From contig NC_081846.1 in assembly GCF_963259705.1 (NCBI RefSeq), forward strand, positions 88,300,641-88,364,640: a DNA stretch of 64,000 bases, given 5' to 3'. Shown one piece after another: positions 1-11,509 of the stretch; positions within the stretch are counted from its first letter, which is position 1; every line of letters begins with the position of its first letter. Under the pieces are notes generated by a model. That model saw only the letters and a list, made by a program, of their open reading frames with translations. It made no database searches and was not told where the DNA came from. The position numbers and the translations under genes were made by a program. This DNA comes from Myotis daubentonii (lineage: Eukaryota; Chordata; Mammalia; Chiroptera; Vespertilionidae).

Positions 1-606
1 TTAAAAATTACTATGTTTCAGATTTTCAAATTTATGTAAAAAGCAGTTTTCAGCCATCGTGGGAGACATCTGTGAGGTGGGTGGAAGGGATGAGTGAGAA
101 GGGAGCCACGCTTTTGGAGACTAGCAATGCCCCAGCTACGCAGAAGTTTTTGCAGCGGCGCCTGGCCCGGGACTCAGGGAGGTGGGCCAGCCACAGCAGC
201 AGGAGCCTCTTGCTCATGGCTCTCAGCTCCGGCTGCACATTCGCATCACCTGGGGCCCTTTAGAAAACACCCATGCCCAGGGCCCCTCCTCCTAGTGCTA
301 CCAGATAAAGTGCAGGAACCCAGTTATATCTGAGTTTGAGATAAACAACACTTTTTTAAAAAGTATAAATATGTCCTAAAAATTACATGCCAACTCCACA
401 GACTGTTCAGTTCTTTCATCAACTCACCAGATAGACTGGGAGTTTCCCGGCAGGGACACACCCAGAGGACAGCACTCCCGGTCATGAGCCAAAGCCACAG
501 GCACAGCCAGCCTGAGTTCCACACTGTCATCTCACAAGTTCCCCTCCCACCTGCCCCACAGGAGCCCCCTGTGGGTCACACCCATGTAGGTCACATGGAC
601 TCCCTC
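1..606. other. unique sequence, no gene seen
   Basis: I see no exon with convincing splice sites, no RNA gene and no recognisable young repeat here. Short open frames occur on both strands but show no domain or compositional signal of coding. Confidence 0.5.
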
Positions 607-910
607 TGTTTCCCATTCCCCGGTGCTGGCTCATGCCGTTCCCTTGGCCTGAAATGCCCACTCCTGGCCTGTCTGGTGGATGCACACACATCAACCCACA
701 CGGGCCCAGCTCCACTCACAGGGGGTGTTTGTTCTGCCCTTCCAGGAGGAGTGACCTCCTGTCACTGAGACAGACTCATCAAACATGTCAGAGCGGACTC
801 CTGTCATTGCGGGAAAGGCAGGGGCGTCTTTCTCCCGATGTCCCAGCATTTTGCAGTGTGGCTGGCACATAGTAGGTAGTCATCAAAAGCTTACTGAGTG
901 AAAGCTCCCT
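607..910 (+). repeat. L2 LINE 3' end remnant
   Basis: The stretch has the usual diverged L2 3'-end features: a 'cctgaaatgcccact' type block near 650 and, at about 860-890, the 'ggctggcacatagtaggt' motif that precedes the L2 3' terminus. It is old and carries no open frame of interest. Confidence 0.6.
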
Positions 911-998
911 CAGTTCAGTAAAATGCAGCAGAGAAGTCATCCAGACACCTGCAGTCATCGCTAGACCAATGCACCTGAGCACCTACTAGGTGCTAGGT

Positions 999-1233
999 CA
1001 GTGATGGCGAACCTTTTGAGCTCGGTGTGTCAGCATTTTGAAAAACCCTAACTTAACTCTAGTGCTGTGTCACATATAGAAATTTTTTGATATTTGCAAC
1101 CATAGTAAAACAAAGACTTATATTTTTGATATTTATTTTATATATTTAAATGCCATTTAACAAAGAAAAATCAACCAAAAAAATGAGTTCGCGTGTCACC
1201 TCTGACACACGTGTCATAGGTTCGCCATCACTG
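999..1233. mobile_element. hAT MITE, 235 bp, with TIRs and TSD
   Basis: The element starts CAGTGATGGCGAACCT and ends with its exact reverse complement, giving perfect 16-bp terminal inverted repeats. It is flanked by an 8-bp target duplication: TGCTAGGT at 991-998 and TGTTAGGT at 1234-1241 (one mismatch). CAG...CTG ends with an 8-bp duplication are typical of hAT transposons. The interior is AT-rich and non-coding, so this is a non-autonomous copy. Good preservation suggests a relatively young insertion. Confidence 0.88.
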
Positions 1234-1241
1234 TGTTAGGT

Positions 1242-2194
1242 GGTCAAAACCACCTCCGGGGCTTACCTCCCACACTGCAGAGTGTGTTACATGCGCTACT
1301 CCCGTGACTCTAATGACTCAGCGAGGCACTTACTGATTTCAGGGAAGGGATGTAAGAAGCCCCGTCCGTCTACCTTCCCCAGGCGCCAGCTCACCTGAGC
1401 AGCCCCTGGCTGGTCTCTTGCCCGCCCTCAGTCGGCCCTTTCTCTGGCTTCCGCATTTGCCAGCCTTGGTGCCTGGGAGAGTCACATTTCTTGATATTTC
1501 AGTTGCAACCCCAGGCCTGGAGATCAGTCTCCATCTCAGGGCAGACCACCTGCAGGATGCTGTTGGGGGTTTGAGTAGGAGATACACCCTGGCATGCCGC
1601 CAGCTTTTCCCGCAAGTTCTGGGCCCTCCCCGGCACCATCCTGTGGTCACCTCTGGGTGGCAGCACCTTCCAGGAAAGGTTCCAGCCACTGGCAGGGTGC
1701 CCTGCGGCCCTGCCCTGTGGGAAGGTTGTGGCTGGCGGCCCGTGGCCGCTGTATGCATCTGTATGCACAAGAGCCCGGGGGGAGGGCAGCCAGGTGTCGC
1801 TGGGCTCATGCTGACTGCTTTTCATGGGTCTGCTCCACGCTGGGGCGTCCCTGCACCTTATCACACTGATGATGCTTCTCACAACACCGGCTCCCGTGGG
1901 ACAACACGGTCTGCGGTGCCTCTCATCAGCTGAAGTCCCAGGCAGCCCTGCCAGCAGGTATGTCCACCCCTCTTTACACAGGAGAAGATTCAGGCTCGGA
2001 GACAGCATCCCTTGCGAAGGACAGAGTGAGGACAAACCCACACCTGAAACCAAGGGCCCGCTGCTGCCCACTGCGGCCCAGCCCTGCCCTGCCACCCAGG
2101 GTGAGGCTGAGCTGGTGATGGCGTCCTGGTGGCCAGCGGTGATGTGCCCTCCACCTGTGGTTTCCGGGGTGCACTGGGCACAGCTCTGTGAAGC
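1242..2194. other. GC-rich unique sequence, no gene supported
   Basis: Overlapping open frames of 130-200 codons occur on both strands, as expected from GC-rich DNA with few stops. None has a recognisable domain, plausible splice structure or start context. Confidence 0.4.
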
Positions 2195-2290
2195 TGGGAT
2201 GAACAGCCCATTTTACAGATTACATAACTAAGGCCAGAGAGGCCCATTTTACAAATTGGATAACTAGGCTCAAAAACAGCCCGCTAACCC
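2195..2290 (-). repeat. MIR SINE remnant
   Basis: Two successive diverged copies of the MIR core, 'cccattttacaga...aggccagagagg' then 'cccattttacaaattgg...aggctc', read on the minus-strand sense of MIR. The doubling could be a small local duplication. Confidence 0.55.
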
Positions 2291-3186
2291 AGTCTGTCCT
2301 ACCCTAAGGGTAGGAAGCTTACAGTGACCCAAGCCTAAAGGAGGAGGAGCTAACTTTTGAAGGTAGGATTTCTGCCTTTAAATAGGGTGTGCGTGACGTG
2401 CGGGGTGGAGGTTGGGGGACCAGTTCTTTACTCTCCTTCCAATCAGAGCTCCCAGGAGGGAGGAAGGCAGCCAAGGGGCCAGCAAACCTGGCTTCAAACC
2501 TGGTCACACATCAGAAGCCCTTCTAAGTCGCAGTGTCCTGCCCATAGAACGCAGCGGGTGCCTCCCAGGGAACCTGAGCGGGTCCAGATCCCACTCAGAG
2601 TCCTGATGCACCATGGGAGGCTCAGCTCCCCCGCCTGCTCCCCGCCCGAAGGCCCCTGTAGAGACCGCTGCCCCATCACCCTCCTTGCCAAACCCTTGTC
2701 CCCAGTGGCTCCCACAGTCCTACTGCCTGTGGCCACCAGAAGCTTGCCTTGGTGTCCAAGGCAGGAAAGCTCCCTGCCTCGTGGGCCCTATTCTGAGGGC
2801 TGGGCTCCAGGTGCGGGCCTCAGAAATCAGCTGTGAGTGGCCGGGCCCAGGGCCACCTTATCAGCACCCGACCTGCCAGCGCGGCCCGAGTCCCCTGCAG
2901 CTGCCTGATAAGAGGTTTAGCTCTGCCCTCGTCACTCCTGGGCCTTATCAGAGGCAGGCCTGCGGGAAAGCATTTCCATCCGCGGAACGAAGGGGAGGGA
3001 AGAAATACAACGCCCTTGCACTCGGACACAGTCAAGCCGGGTGGCTGCCTGTGAGGCAAAGGGCTGTCCTCAGCCAGGGCTCAGGGCAGGCACCCATGCC
3101 CCCCCGCCCCCAGCATGTGGGGACCCCCACGTGGGCCTGAAGGGCACAGCTGAGCTGAGACTGAAGGCTGGCTCTCTAAGGGCGCC

Positions 3187-3188
<2 letters not shown>
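2291..3188. other. GC-rich unique sequence, no gene supported
   Basis: No repeat family or exon was recognised. Long open frames on both strands look like GC-rich noise. Confidence 0.4.

Positions 3189-3233
<45 letters not shown>
3189..3233 (+). repeat. (TG)n microsatellite
   Basis: About 22 uninterrupted TG dinucleotides. It explains the His/Thr and Val/Cys runs in overlapping open frames. Confidence 0.95.
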
Positions 3234-3235
<2 letters not shown>

Positions 3236-3559
3236 ATACCCACAACTAAGGCATCGCTCAGGTGCTCCTCAGGAATCCTCCACCATCTCTTCCTTCCCCC
3301 TCTGCTCCCACCACAAGGCATGCTGGCCCAGCTCGCACCCCTTTGCTAGAGATTAGCTGAGATGCTGAGGGCTCCTCTCTCAGGGTCAGAGCCTCCTACA
3401 GGTCATGAGCAGGGGCGTGGAGGACCCACATGCAGGAGGAGGATGGAATCCCAGCAGCTCCAACAGGTGAACGGGCTCCCTGCCACCTCACTTGTCTGAC
3501 TTCACCTCCTAGTTTCCACTTCCCACCCTTCTCCCCCAGCCGCACGGCTCTTGGCTGTT

Positions 3560-3895
3560 CCTGATCCGGCCAGGCCTCTTCCTGGCTCGGGCCTGGGCAC
3601 TTGCTGTGCTCTCTGCCTCCCCTGGCTTCTCTCAGACAGCCCTGTGTTTCTTTAGGTTTTTCTAAAACATCACCTCCCCGAACGGAGACTTCTGTGGCCG
3701 TGCTCTGTAAATGGGACCCCTCGCACCCCGTGGCCCTCTCTGTCTCCCTCACTTGATTAGCACCACCTGACAGCTGCGCCTTATACCCACGTATCTCGTG
3801 TCCACCTGTCCATCCCACCAGAATGTGAGCTCCCCTTCGGGACCTCAACCAGGGCTGACACGCAGTTGGTGCTCAATAGGTGTGCATGGACCATG
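3560..3895 (+). repeat. L2 LINE 3' end remnant
   Basis: Diverged L2 3' region. The block 'cagaatgtgagctcc' at about 3820 and 'ttggtgctcaataggtgtg' at about 3866 are the conserved terminal motifs of L2. The long minus-strand frame overlapping it is therefore not a gene. Confidence 0.6.
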
Positions 3896-4559
3896 ACTCC
3901 GGGGCCACAAGCTTGCTGGTGCCAGGGGCAGAGGCCAAGGCCAGGGCACAGATGCAGGGTCGAACTCAGGGCCCACCATTTTGTAACTGGTCAAATCGGC
4001 CACACTGCTCCCTGTGAGTCTCCATCTCCAAACCCGAGAAGAGGGGGAGGGCCCAGTGGTTAGTGCAGTGCCCTGGCCTGACAGTGCCACGTGGGGTGGG
4101 ATATCCCTTGCCTGGATCCTGGGTGAGAGGCCTGGCTCTTTGAAGGCTCGGCGAGCGGGCTGGCTCTCTAGCTGAAGGCCAGGGAGAGCCTGTCCTACAA
4201 GTGCTGGCTGAGGTGAGGGCTCTCTCCTGGTCAGCAGTGGAGCCCCATGCGCCTGTGTTACAGAGGGAGTAACAGGAGGGCAAGAGAGAGGCTACAAGGA
4301 GGACCCACCCCTTTGGCCGCCCGGGAAGATCGAGTCATGGGAGTCAAGGCACATCACCCAGGCCCAGCCGGACCCAAGTGGGCCTCCCTGCCTGCTGCCG
4401 GGTCCCTGACCTTGGCTGTGGGCCTTTTCCATGGCTTCTTGTCCATCGGTGAAGCCATGGTGTCCCCAAAGAGAGGTGCAATGGGGCCAGTGGGCTCAGG
4501 CCTAGAAGTGGAACCATGAGAATTCTCCTGTTGGCTTAAGTCAGAAGTTGGCAAACTTT

Positions 4560-4982
4560 TTTGTTGTTAATCCTCACCGGAGGTTATTTTTTCCATTGAT
4601 TTTTAGGGAGAGTGGAAGGGAGAGGGAGAGGCAGAGAGAAACATTGATGTGAGAGAGACACATCGATTGGTTGCCTCCTGTGCGTGCTCCAACCTAGGAT
4701 CGGGGATTGAGCCTGCTACTGAGGTACATGCCCTTGACCGGAATCAAATCTGCGACCTACGGTCTGCAGGCCATCACTTTAACCAGTGGTTCTTAACCTT
4801 CCTAATGCCTCGACCCTTTAATACAGTTCCTCATGTTGTGGAACCATAAAATTATTTTTGTTGCTACTTCATAACTGTAATTTTGCTACTGTTATGAATT
4901 GTAATGTAAATATCTGATATGCAGGACATATTTTCATTGTTCGTGACCCACAGGTTGAGAACCGCTGCCACTGAACAACTTG
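4560..4982 (-). mobile_element. Ves SINE (minus), interrupted by SPIN
   Basis: Minus-strand Ves: the 3' tail 'taatcctcaccggagg' comes first, then the body with 'acattgatgtgagagagaca', then the tRNA-like head with the B-box region 'ttgaccggaatcaaatc'. The head is cut at 4784 by a SPIN element and resumes at 4968 with 'ccactgaacaacttggctaggg'. Diverged copies of 'agttggcaaactttt' flank it as a probable target duplication. Confidence 0.8.
4784..4967. mobile_element. SPIN hAT MITE, 184 bp, inside a Ves SINE
   Basis: Ends are CAGTGGTTCTTAACC and GGTTGAGAACCGCTG, the SPIN ('Space Invader') type termini. The interior motif 'ttgctacttcataactgtaattttgctactgttatgaatt' (split here as one continuous block at about 4860-4900) matches the second copy at 6132-6403 in inverted orientation. 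An exact 8-bp duplication is not evident because the site lies in the Ves head. SPIN is an established horizontally transferred family in several tetrapod lineages including vesper bats. Confidence 0.8.
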
Positions 4983-5186
4983 GCTAGGGAGTCAGCAAAT
5001 GCTTTTCATAAAGGCCACATAGTAAATAGTTTAGGCATTGTGGGACATAAGTTCTTTGTGACAACTCTTCCTTTCTTACATGAAAGCGGTCATAGACCCA
5101 TAAACAATGGGTGCAACTGTGTCCAATAAAACTTTATTTATAAAAGGAGGTTGTAGGCTGAATTTGGCCTGTGTTGCAGGCCCCCA

Positions 5187-6123
5187 TGTGTCTTTTTTCT
5201 CAGGCTAACATTTGCTGAGTGCTTCCCCAGCGAGGCCTGGGCCTTCACCTACCTTTGCATTTAAGGGCCGGAAGCTCAGGGACCGAGTGGCTTATGTGCA
5301 CCTTGAACACATGTCTGTCATACTCGAAACCTGCACTTTCAACCCACGTGACATTAGAACACAGGACACTGTCCAGGTCCGTGCCCACCTGGTATGGGTT
5401 AGAGGTCAGCTGCACCTGGGCCCACTGCAGCCTGAACCCCCAGGAGGCTGTAGGACCCCAGGGTCACAGAGGCCAATGTGGGTGGTCACTATCCCGACGC
5501 CACCCTCACTGGTTAGTGCTGGAGCTGACAGCAGCTGGCAAGGTGGCCTGCTGAGTCTGTCTCTGGCCTAAAGCCTATGCAGGGTCCAGGCCATCTCTGC
5601 AGGTGAGGGCTGTGGCCCCAGCCCCTGGGACTTCTCCAGGCAACCCCACGATGGGTGTGGCCCTGTCACAGAGGGACTGCCCAGGAAATCCAGAGCTCCA
5701 GGTCATCAAGTACCATAAGAAGACAAGTGGCCAATCCAAGTGGCCACAGCCTGGGTCTGGCCCAGGGAGGCTGGAGGGGATCTGGGCAGCGTTTTGCAGC
5801 AGTACAGAGGCCGCTGGAGGCTGTTGGCTCAGTAAACACACCACGAACTAAGGCCAAGGAACTCAGATAACCATGGGACCTCAGAAGGGAAAGTCCTGGA
5901 AACAGCGGGGAGAGGCAGTGAAGAGGTGAGGAAACGAGTCGCCCAGGAGCGCCCTGAGCGGGGAGCAGCCTCAAGGGCCCCTGGACTCCGAAGGAAACCA
6001 TGGATCTCATCTGCCTTGGACCGCAATGTCTTAAAGATGGGCTTGGACTTTCTCAGCATCGTTTGTTTTCTCAGTGAGCGACCAACACCTTTTCACACAA
6101 ATGAGTTGCTTTAAAATAACATG
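5187..6123. other. unique sequence, no gene supported
   Basis: No recognisable repeat or exon. Open frames up to 119 codons occur in several frames without domain signals. Confidence 0.4.
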
Positions 6124-6131
6124 TTCTAGAA

Positions 6132-6403
6132 CAGCGGTTCTCAACCTGTGGATCGTCCAAGACCATTGGAAAAACACATATATAATTACATATTGTTTTT
6201 GTGATGAATCACTATGCTTTAATTATGTTCAATTTATAACAATGAAAATACATCCTGCATATCAGATATTTACATGACGATTCATAACAGTAGCAAAATT
6301 ACAGTTATGAAGTAGCAACGAAAATAATTTTATGGTTGGGGGTCACCACAACATGAAGAACTGTATTAAAGGGTCGTGGCATTAGGAAGGTTGAGAACCA
6401 CTA
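6132..6403. mobile_element. SPIN hAT MITE, 272 bp, perfect 8-bp TSD
   Basis: The 5' end is CAGCGGTTCTCAACCT and the 3' end AGGTTGAGAACCACTA. The element is flanked by perfect copies of TTCTAGAA at 6124-6131 and 6404-6411. The interior contains the 'tcataacagtagcaaaattacag' type block characteristic of SPIN MITEs. It is non-coding. The intact duplication and terminal repeats make the boundaries certain to the base. Confidence 0.93.
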
Positions 6404-6411
6404 TTCTAGAA

Positions 6412-8879
6412 GGTCTTTCAGAAGCTCCACTATTCTTAATAGGCAATGGCCTGGGGGTGATCACCAAAGCCTGGTGTGAATGGAAGGAGTTAAAACGCCC
6501 ATGGAGACAATGTTCTCTCACTCCTCCTGTGAAAGGAAACTGCTCCACATTGAACTCCCCATTTCCTGCCCACGTGAAAGAGGGGTGGGCAGGGGCTAAG
6601 AGATGGCCAAGGGTTGGACCACTTGGGCTCAAGTCACAGCCCTGCCATTCACAACCAAATCCTGAGTCCTGAGGCAGAGGTGTGGCCTGCAGACCCAGCT
6701 CACAGGGACAGGGACAGGGACGGGGATGGCTGGCGTCCAGGGACAGCCCAGCTCACATTTCCTGGCACCTATGACAGGCAGCCCAGCCCCGTCCAGAGCG
6801 GGCGCCCGTGCATGCCCACAGTTCGTCCTATTTTTACATCCTTGCCACTTGCCCTACTTAGTCATTCCCTGGGGTTAGGGCATTCTCCACAGCAGCCCTG
6901 GCCACTGTCTGCTTCTTCAGCGCAGACTCTCAGCTCAACAAGATAAAACTCCATCTGGCTGAGGAGAAACCCACCACACTTCAGATGGCCCATCAGTGTC
7001 AGCCAGCATTAGGTCTCGGCTTACAGTTGGGGGTCACATTATCTGAACTTGTTCTTTAAACACGGGGATCTCTCTTTAGCTCTTTCAGTGAACAATCACA
7101 AGACTCAGGCATTTCAATCTGGAAGCTGAAATCATTCGACAGGAAATTTCCCACTAGGAGGACTGGATGCTTTTGATCCCTGCCATGGTGTGCGCCTCGG
7201 TGCCCAAGAACCCAGCGATGCTTCGAGGGCAAGGGTCCGTGGTCCGAGGTCTCCTCCCCTATCCCCTATCCCCAGGACAGAGGACAGGGGACACGCTGTA
7301 ACACTCCGTGTTTCTACTGACGGACCAGGGAGGTATATGGTGGATAGTAAGCATTTGTGGGGAGATGGTTTCATAATAAAATCTTCCATCCAGTTTCCTT
7401 TCCAACTTTTCAGCTTCCTGGGGCCATAGGGTTCCCGAAGTTTGGTAAGAGTTTTTCTCATGGGATTAACTGGTCAAGGTTGACAGTGGGGGGCACATCG
7501 TGATCTGGCTACGGCACACACTTCACCCAATGAGAGTGCTCGATGGCGCCACAGGATGGAAATGTCCAGTATGAAGGGTCCTTGAGATCCAAGCCCCAGA
7601 GCACTATCTTGGGCAGCAGAACCGAGCGACAGGGCCTCAGGCAACCGTTCCAGAAGGTGCCGGCAGGAGCTTGCAAACATGGTGCCTTGAAACCCTCAGT
7701 GTCCAGAGGTGACTGCGGGCACCAGGCTGCTCACTCCCACACAACAAGCGTCAGAGGGGCTTCTGTCGCCTATATTTTCAGTCTTTATCCAGGAATTTAT
7801 TTTGTAGCAACATCATTTCTGATTAAAATAACTGCCGTGGAAATCTGTAGCTGTGACACCATTCTTGTGGAGTGGGGACCCCAGGAGGGAAGCCGTTCTT
7901 CTATAGGTCCCTTCATTCCCGAGGGGACGAATGAGCCAGGTGTGGCCACTGGCCTGGAGGACCAAGTGGCTGAGAATGGTGTTTGCACCACTTTGCCTCC
8001 GATGTTCTTGGTTTTGCTCCCACCCCCAGGAGGCTGGAGACCCTGTGAAGGCACAGTCTGTGTCCCCCTGTCTCCTATGCAGCCCTTGCTCACAGGAGGT
8101 GCTCACTGGATTACACTCAAAGGGCACCAGCCTGGATGTGGGGTCGAAGGCGGCCCTCTGCACTGCGTGCCCCAGAAGTGGACGGAGAGCTGCAGGCTCC
8201 TGGCTTGTGTCACCTGCTACCCAAGGGGTCACTGAAAACTTGGGGCTTATGAAAGGACCCCTGTCATGTGATAGGCTGGGAGTGAAGAGGGCTGTGTAGG
8301 GTCAAATCTGGAAAGTGCCCCAGAATTTAACTCCTGGAACCCGAGTGCGCTGCAAGGCTCCCTGCCAGAGGGAAAGCCGACTTATTAACAGCCTCGTTAA
8401 TAGATCGCCGTCTTCGTGAATAGACTTGGGGTGGGTTCAAGGAGGGAATGCAAGGGAGAGGCAATGCTGGGCCCCACCTAAAATAACCCAAACTAGCTCA
8501 CTGAACCCCCCAACCTGTGAGCATGCCCCTGTCTGCCACGCGGCTGAGGGGTCTGGCTCAGGTGAGACCAGACAGAGGGGCTTTGAGAACGCAACGCCGA
8601 CAGCCGGGCACACTGCGGACATCCCAGACTGAGGTGAAGAGGTGGGCTGGTGCCTGGGAAATGATGGTGAGAGAAACGTTGAAAAGCATACCTAAGGCCA
8701 GCGACGCTGTAGGCAGCAGTTCCTCCATTGCTTCCGTTACCTCTGGGGGTAGCGGTGGGTCAGTAGGCCCCATAGCCCTGCCTGCTGTGCTCCAGGCCAA
8801 ACTAGACTCCAAGAGAGCACTGCTCTGCCTTGAATCTCGGCTCACAGTCTGTCACTGAGAAATGCACGGAAGTGGTAAG
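6412..8879. other. unique sequence, no gene supported
   Basis: The longest open frame is 230 codons (7543-8235, plus). It has a weak hydrophobic patch but no domain, no splice structure and shadow frames on the other strand. A short MIR-like stretch may lie near 6600-6660. No RNA gene was recognised. Confidence 0.4.
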
Positions 8880-9165
8880 GGGCGTATGGGTGTGTGTTCC
8901 CATGTGTGTGCATGTGTGCGTATGCCTGTGCACACGTATGTGTCCATGTGTGTATGTGTGCACACATGTGTGTATGTGTGCCTGTATGTGCCCATGCCTG
9001 TATGTGTGTGCATGTGTGTATGTGTGAGTGCCTGTATGTGCCCATGCCTATATGCATGTGCACATGTGTGGATGTGTGAGTGCCTGTGTGCATGTGTGTA
9101 TGTGTCCATGCCTGTATATGTGCCTGTATGTGTGAGTGCCTGTGCACGTGTGTGGGTGTGTGTAG
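8880..9165 (+). repeat. degenerate TG-rich minisatellite
   Basis: About 285 bp of interspersed 'tgtgtgcatgtgtg', 'tgcctgtatgtg' and 'cccatgcctgta' units, which read as Cys/Val-rich on plus and His/Thr-rich on minus. Alternating purine-pyrimidine composition is favourable to Z-DNA. No fixed unit length is kept. Confidence 0.9.
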
Positions 9166-10848
9166 GGCAGAGAGGTACGGGTAACATAGGGTTAATGTCA
9201 CAGTTTCTTCTCTTTAGTGACATGCAGTCCCAGCATCCTCAGCATCACTCCCTCCTGAGCCCCACTAAAACCCTGGTGACCAAGTTTCTGCGGCACCAAC
9301 AGTGCACCCAAGGTTACCAGAGACCTCGTCCCAGTCTTGCCCACCTCCTACGCCTGCCTGTGTGAGTCTCACATGTCAAGTTGCTTTTCTGAGCTTCACT
9401 GTATGTCCCTGTCAGAGGGGGGCGGCTCTTGAATGAAGGCAGGAAACCGACTTGACAGTGCCAGCGAAGTGTAACGCGCCTGCAGTCCCAGCCCCCGCCT
9501 GGGAGAGCTCTACAACAGAGCTTCCAGCCCGGGTGGCTCTGTGGAGGCGGCCCCAGACTGTGGGGCATTATTCTCTCCCAGTGCCCCTGTGGTGACCCTG
9601 GGGCAGTTACCCACCACCTGCCCAGCGGAGAGGACCTGCGTGGGGGTGGCCTCAGCTGGCAGGACCCGTAGGCACAGCGGCCCCCGGTGCCTCTCTGAGC
9701 ATTTCAATAGCAGCTGCCAGGCCAACAGGTGGGGGCTGGCAGAGAGCAGAGCCAGCACAAGTGGCAGAGGCGGGTGAACAAAGGAAGGTTGTTTCTTCTG
9801 AGGCCAGGAGAGTGACCTCAGGGCTGCAGGGAGCTGAGCAGAGGGACGGGGTCATGGCAAGCCCCTCCGTCACGGAGCTGCCATGTCCCGGAGGTGGAGG
9901 GACATGTCTGGCTCAAGGCTGGGCAGTGCCAGGATGCCCAGGAAGGCCCTGGGGAAACAACCTCGTTGAACGTCGGTGTCAATATTGCCAACTGGCATGA
10001 ACAGGATCGCATCCCTGTGCTTGTGTATCCCAGAGGGTGTGGAGTAGCCCAACGCTACTCACCAGCCTGCCCTTGGCCCCTGGGCTAAGACCACACCGCG
10101 GCCCCTGCCCCCAATCCAGAGTGACCGGCGCAGCTCCAGCAGGCTCTGCCCGGCTCCCTGGGCGCCCTCTGTGGGGCCTCTTTCCACGAAGGTCCCATCG
10201 CTCTCTCTGCCCAGGCCTCCCTCTGAATGGTCCCCACGCCCTCATCTGGGGGTCCCCTGGGTACCTGAAATCACCTTGCTCTGGAAAGAACCTCCCTTCA
10301 TCCTTCCCCCTGTCTCATGTGCATCTTTCTACAGGGACATGAGCGGCTTCCCCAGTAATGACACCGGGCAAAGAAAGCTTGTTTTTAAACTTTTAATTGA
10401 TGAGCAGCCCAATTTCCTACCTTAAAAAGCCAAGAGAGTAAGAGAAAGGAAGAGACAGAGATAAAGACAGAGGGAGAAACGGAGGTAGAGATAGGGACAG
10501 AGGCAGAGGCAGAGAGAGTCCTGGGTGTCCTCGAGCATTTACTTTTGACTCCGTGACTCTTTCTAGGGCAGGAGAGGCAGGAGCAAGAGCAGCCACCACA
10601 TGTGGCCAGCCCGGGGGTCGCACCGCACTGGGCAGGACTGCCCGGGAAGGAGCGTGAGGGCTGGAGGAGGGGCAGCCCTGCGGAGGCAGCGGAGCCCGAG
10701 CCAGGGGAGCAGGGCAGGGTCCAGTGGGAGAGCGACAGTCTGGGGGCCAACAGGCATCCACTCTTAGGCCTTGATGGGCCGCAGGTGTGACCTTCGTCAG
10801 CCTGGGTGCTTTGCCTTCACAGTCCCTTCTCTCCCCAATTATTAAAAA
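9166..10848. other. unique sequence with a GA-rich tract
   Basis: Apart from a purine-rich stretch at about 10430-10520 ('agagacagagataaagac' type), I see no repeat family or supported exon. Confidence 0.4.
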
Positions 10849-11509
10849 CTAGGGGCCCGGTGCACGAAATTCGTGCACTGGGTGTGTGTGGGGGGGAGTG
10901 TCCCTCAGCCCAGCCTGCCCCCTCTCACATACTGGGAGCCCTCAGGCGCTGACCCCCATCACCCTCCAATCGCAGGATCGGCCCCTTGCCCAGGCCTGAT
11001 GCCTCTGGCCTAGGCGTCCGGCCCGGGCAGTGGGGACCCACAGCTGCAGCAGCCCCGCGATCGTGGGCTCCGCTTTAGGCCCAGGCAAGGGACCCCTAGC
11101 TCCCGGGACTGCCAGCTTCGACCGTGCCCAGCTCCCATCGCTGGCTCCACCCCTACTTCCTGCTATCACTGGCCAGGGCGGAAAAGGCGCCTGATTCTCC
11201 GATCATGGCTGGGGGGCAGGGCAAAGGCGGCCCCATGGCCCCCTTTGCCCTGACCCCCAGCTCTTAGCTCCCCCCTGGGTTTCCGATCACTGTCAGTGGC
11301 AGGGGGCTTCTTCCCTCTTTCCCTTTCGCCTCCCTGCATTGTGCCTACATATGCAAATTAACCGCCATCTTGTTGGCAGTTAACTGCCAATCTTAGTTGG
11401 CAGTTAACTGCCAATCATAGTTGGCAGTTAATTTGCATATAGCCCTGATTAGCCAATGAAAAGGGTAGCTCGTACGCCAATTACCATTTTTCTCTTTTAT
11501 TAGTGTTGA
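10849..11509 (-). mobile_element. non-autonomous Helitron (minus), short copy
   Basis: The 3' end lies at low coordinate: A followed by CTAG, then the hairpin 'ggtgcacgaaattcgtgcac'. The 5' end (GA on plus, TC on the element strand) is at 11508-11509 and is followed by T, giving the canonical A|T target. The same family occurs at 44756-46002, but here the central 82-bp GC-rich unit is single rather than about eight copies. The 5' third carries octamers, a YY1-like site and 18-bp palindromes (11351-11438). No Rep/helicase coding is present. Confidence 0.9.
11351..11438. promoter_or_regulatory. octamer / YY1-like / palindrome module in Helitron
   Basis: In order: ATGCAAAT (11351-11358), ACCGCCATCTTG (11361-11372, YY1-like on minus), the perfect palindrome TTGGCAGTTAACTGCCAA (11373-11390), a second identical copy at 11397-11414, a half copy at 11421, then inverted octamer ATTTGCAT (11431-11438). 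Binding by POU, YY1 or MYB-type factors is inferred only from motif resemblance. Confidence 0.5.

Larger units (their letters stand above)
4542..5186. mobile_element. ancient hAT-Charlie-type MITE, split by SINE
   Basis: The outer sequence matches the common mammalian hAT MITE that begins 'ggtcagcaaa...', contains 'ccacatagtaaatagtttaggc' and 'tccaataaaactttattta', and ends near 'ggcctgtgttgcaggcc'. Its 5' end appears twice, at 4542-4560 and again at 4990-5010. I read this as the target duplication of the Ves SINE inserted just inside its end. It is the oldest layer of a three-level nest. I do not assign an exact MER family name. Confidence 0.6.

Noticed and set aside
7543..8235. 230-codon plus-strand open frame
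   Set aside because: No recognisable domain, overlaps minus-strand frames of similar length, and lies in GC-rich DNA; expected by chance.
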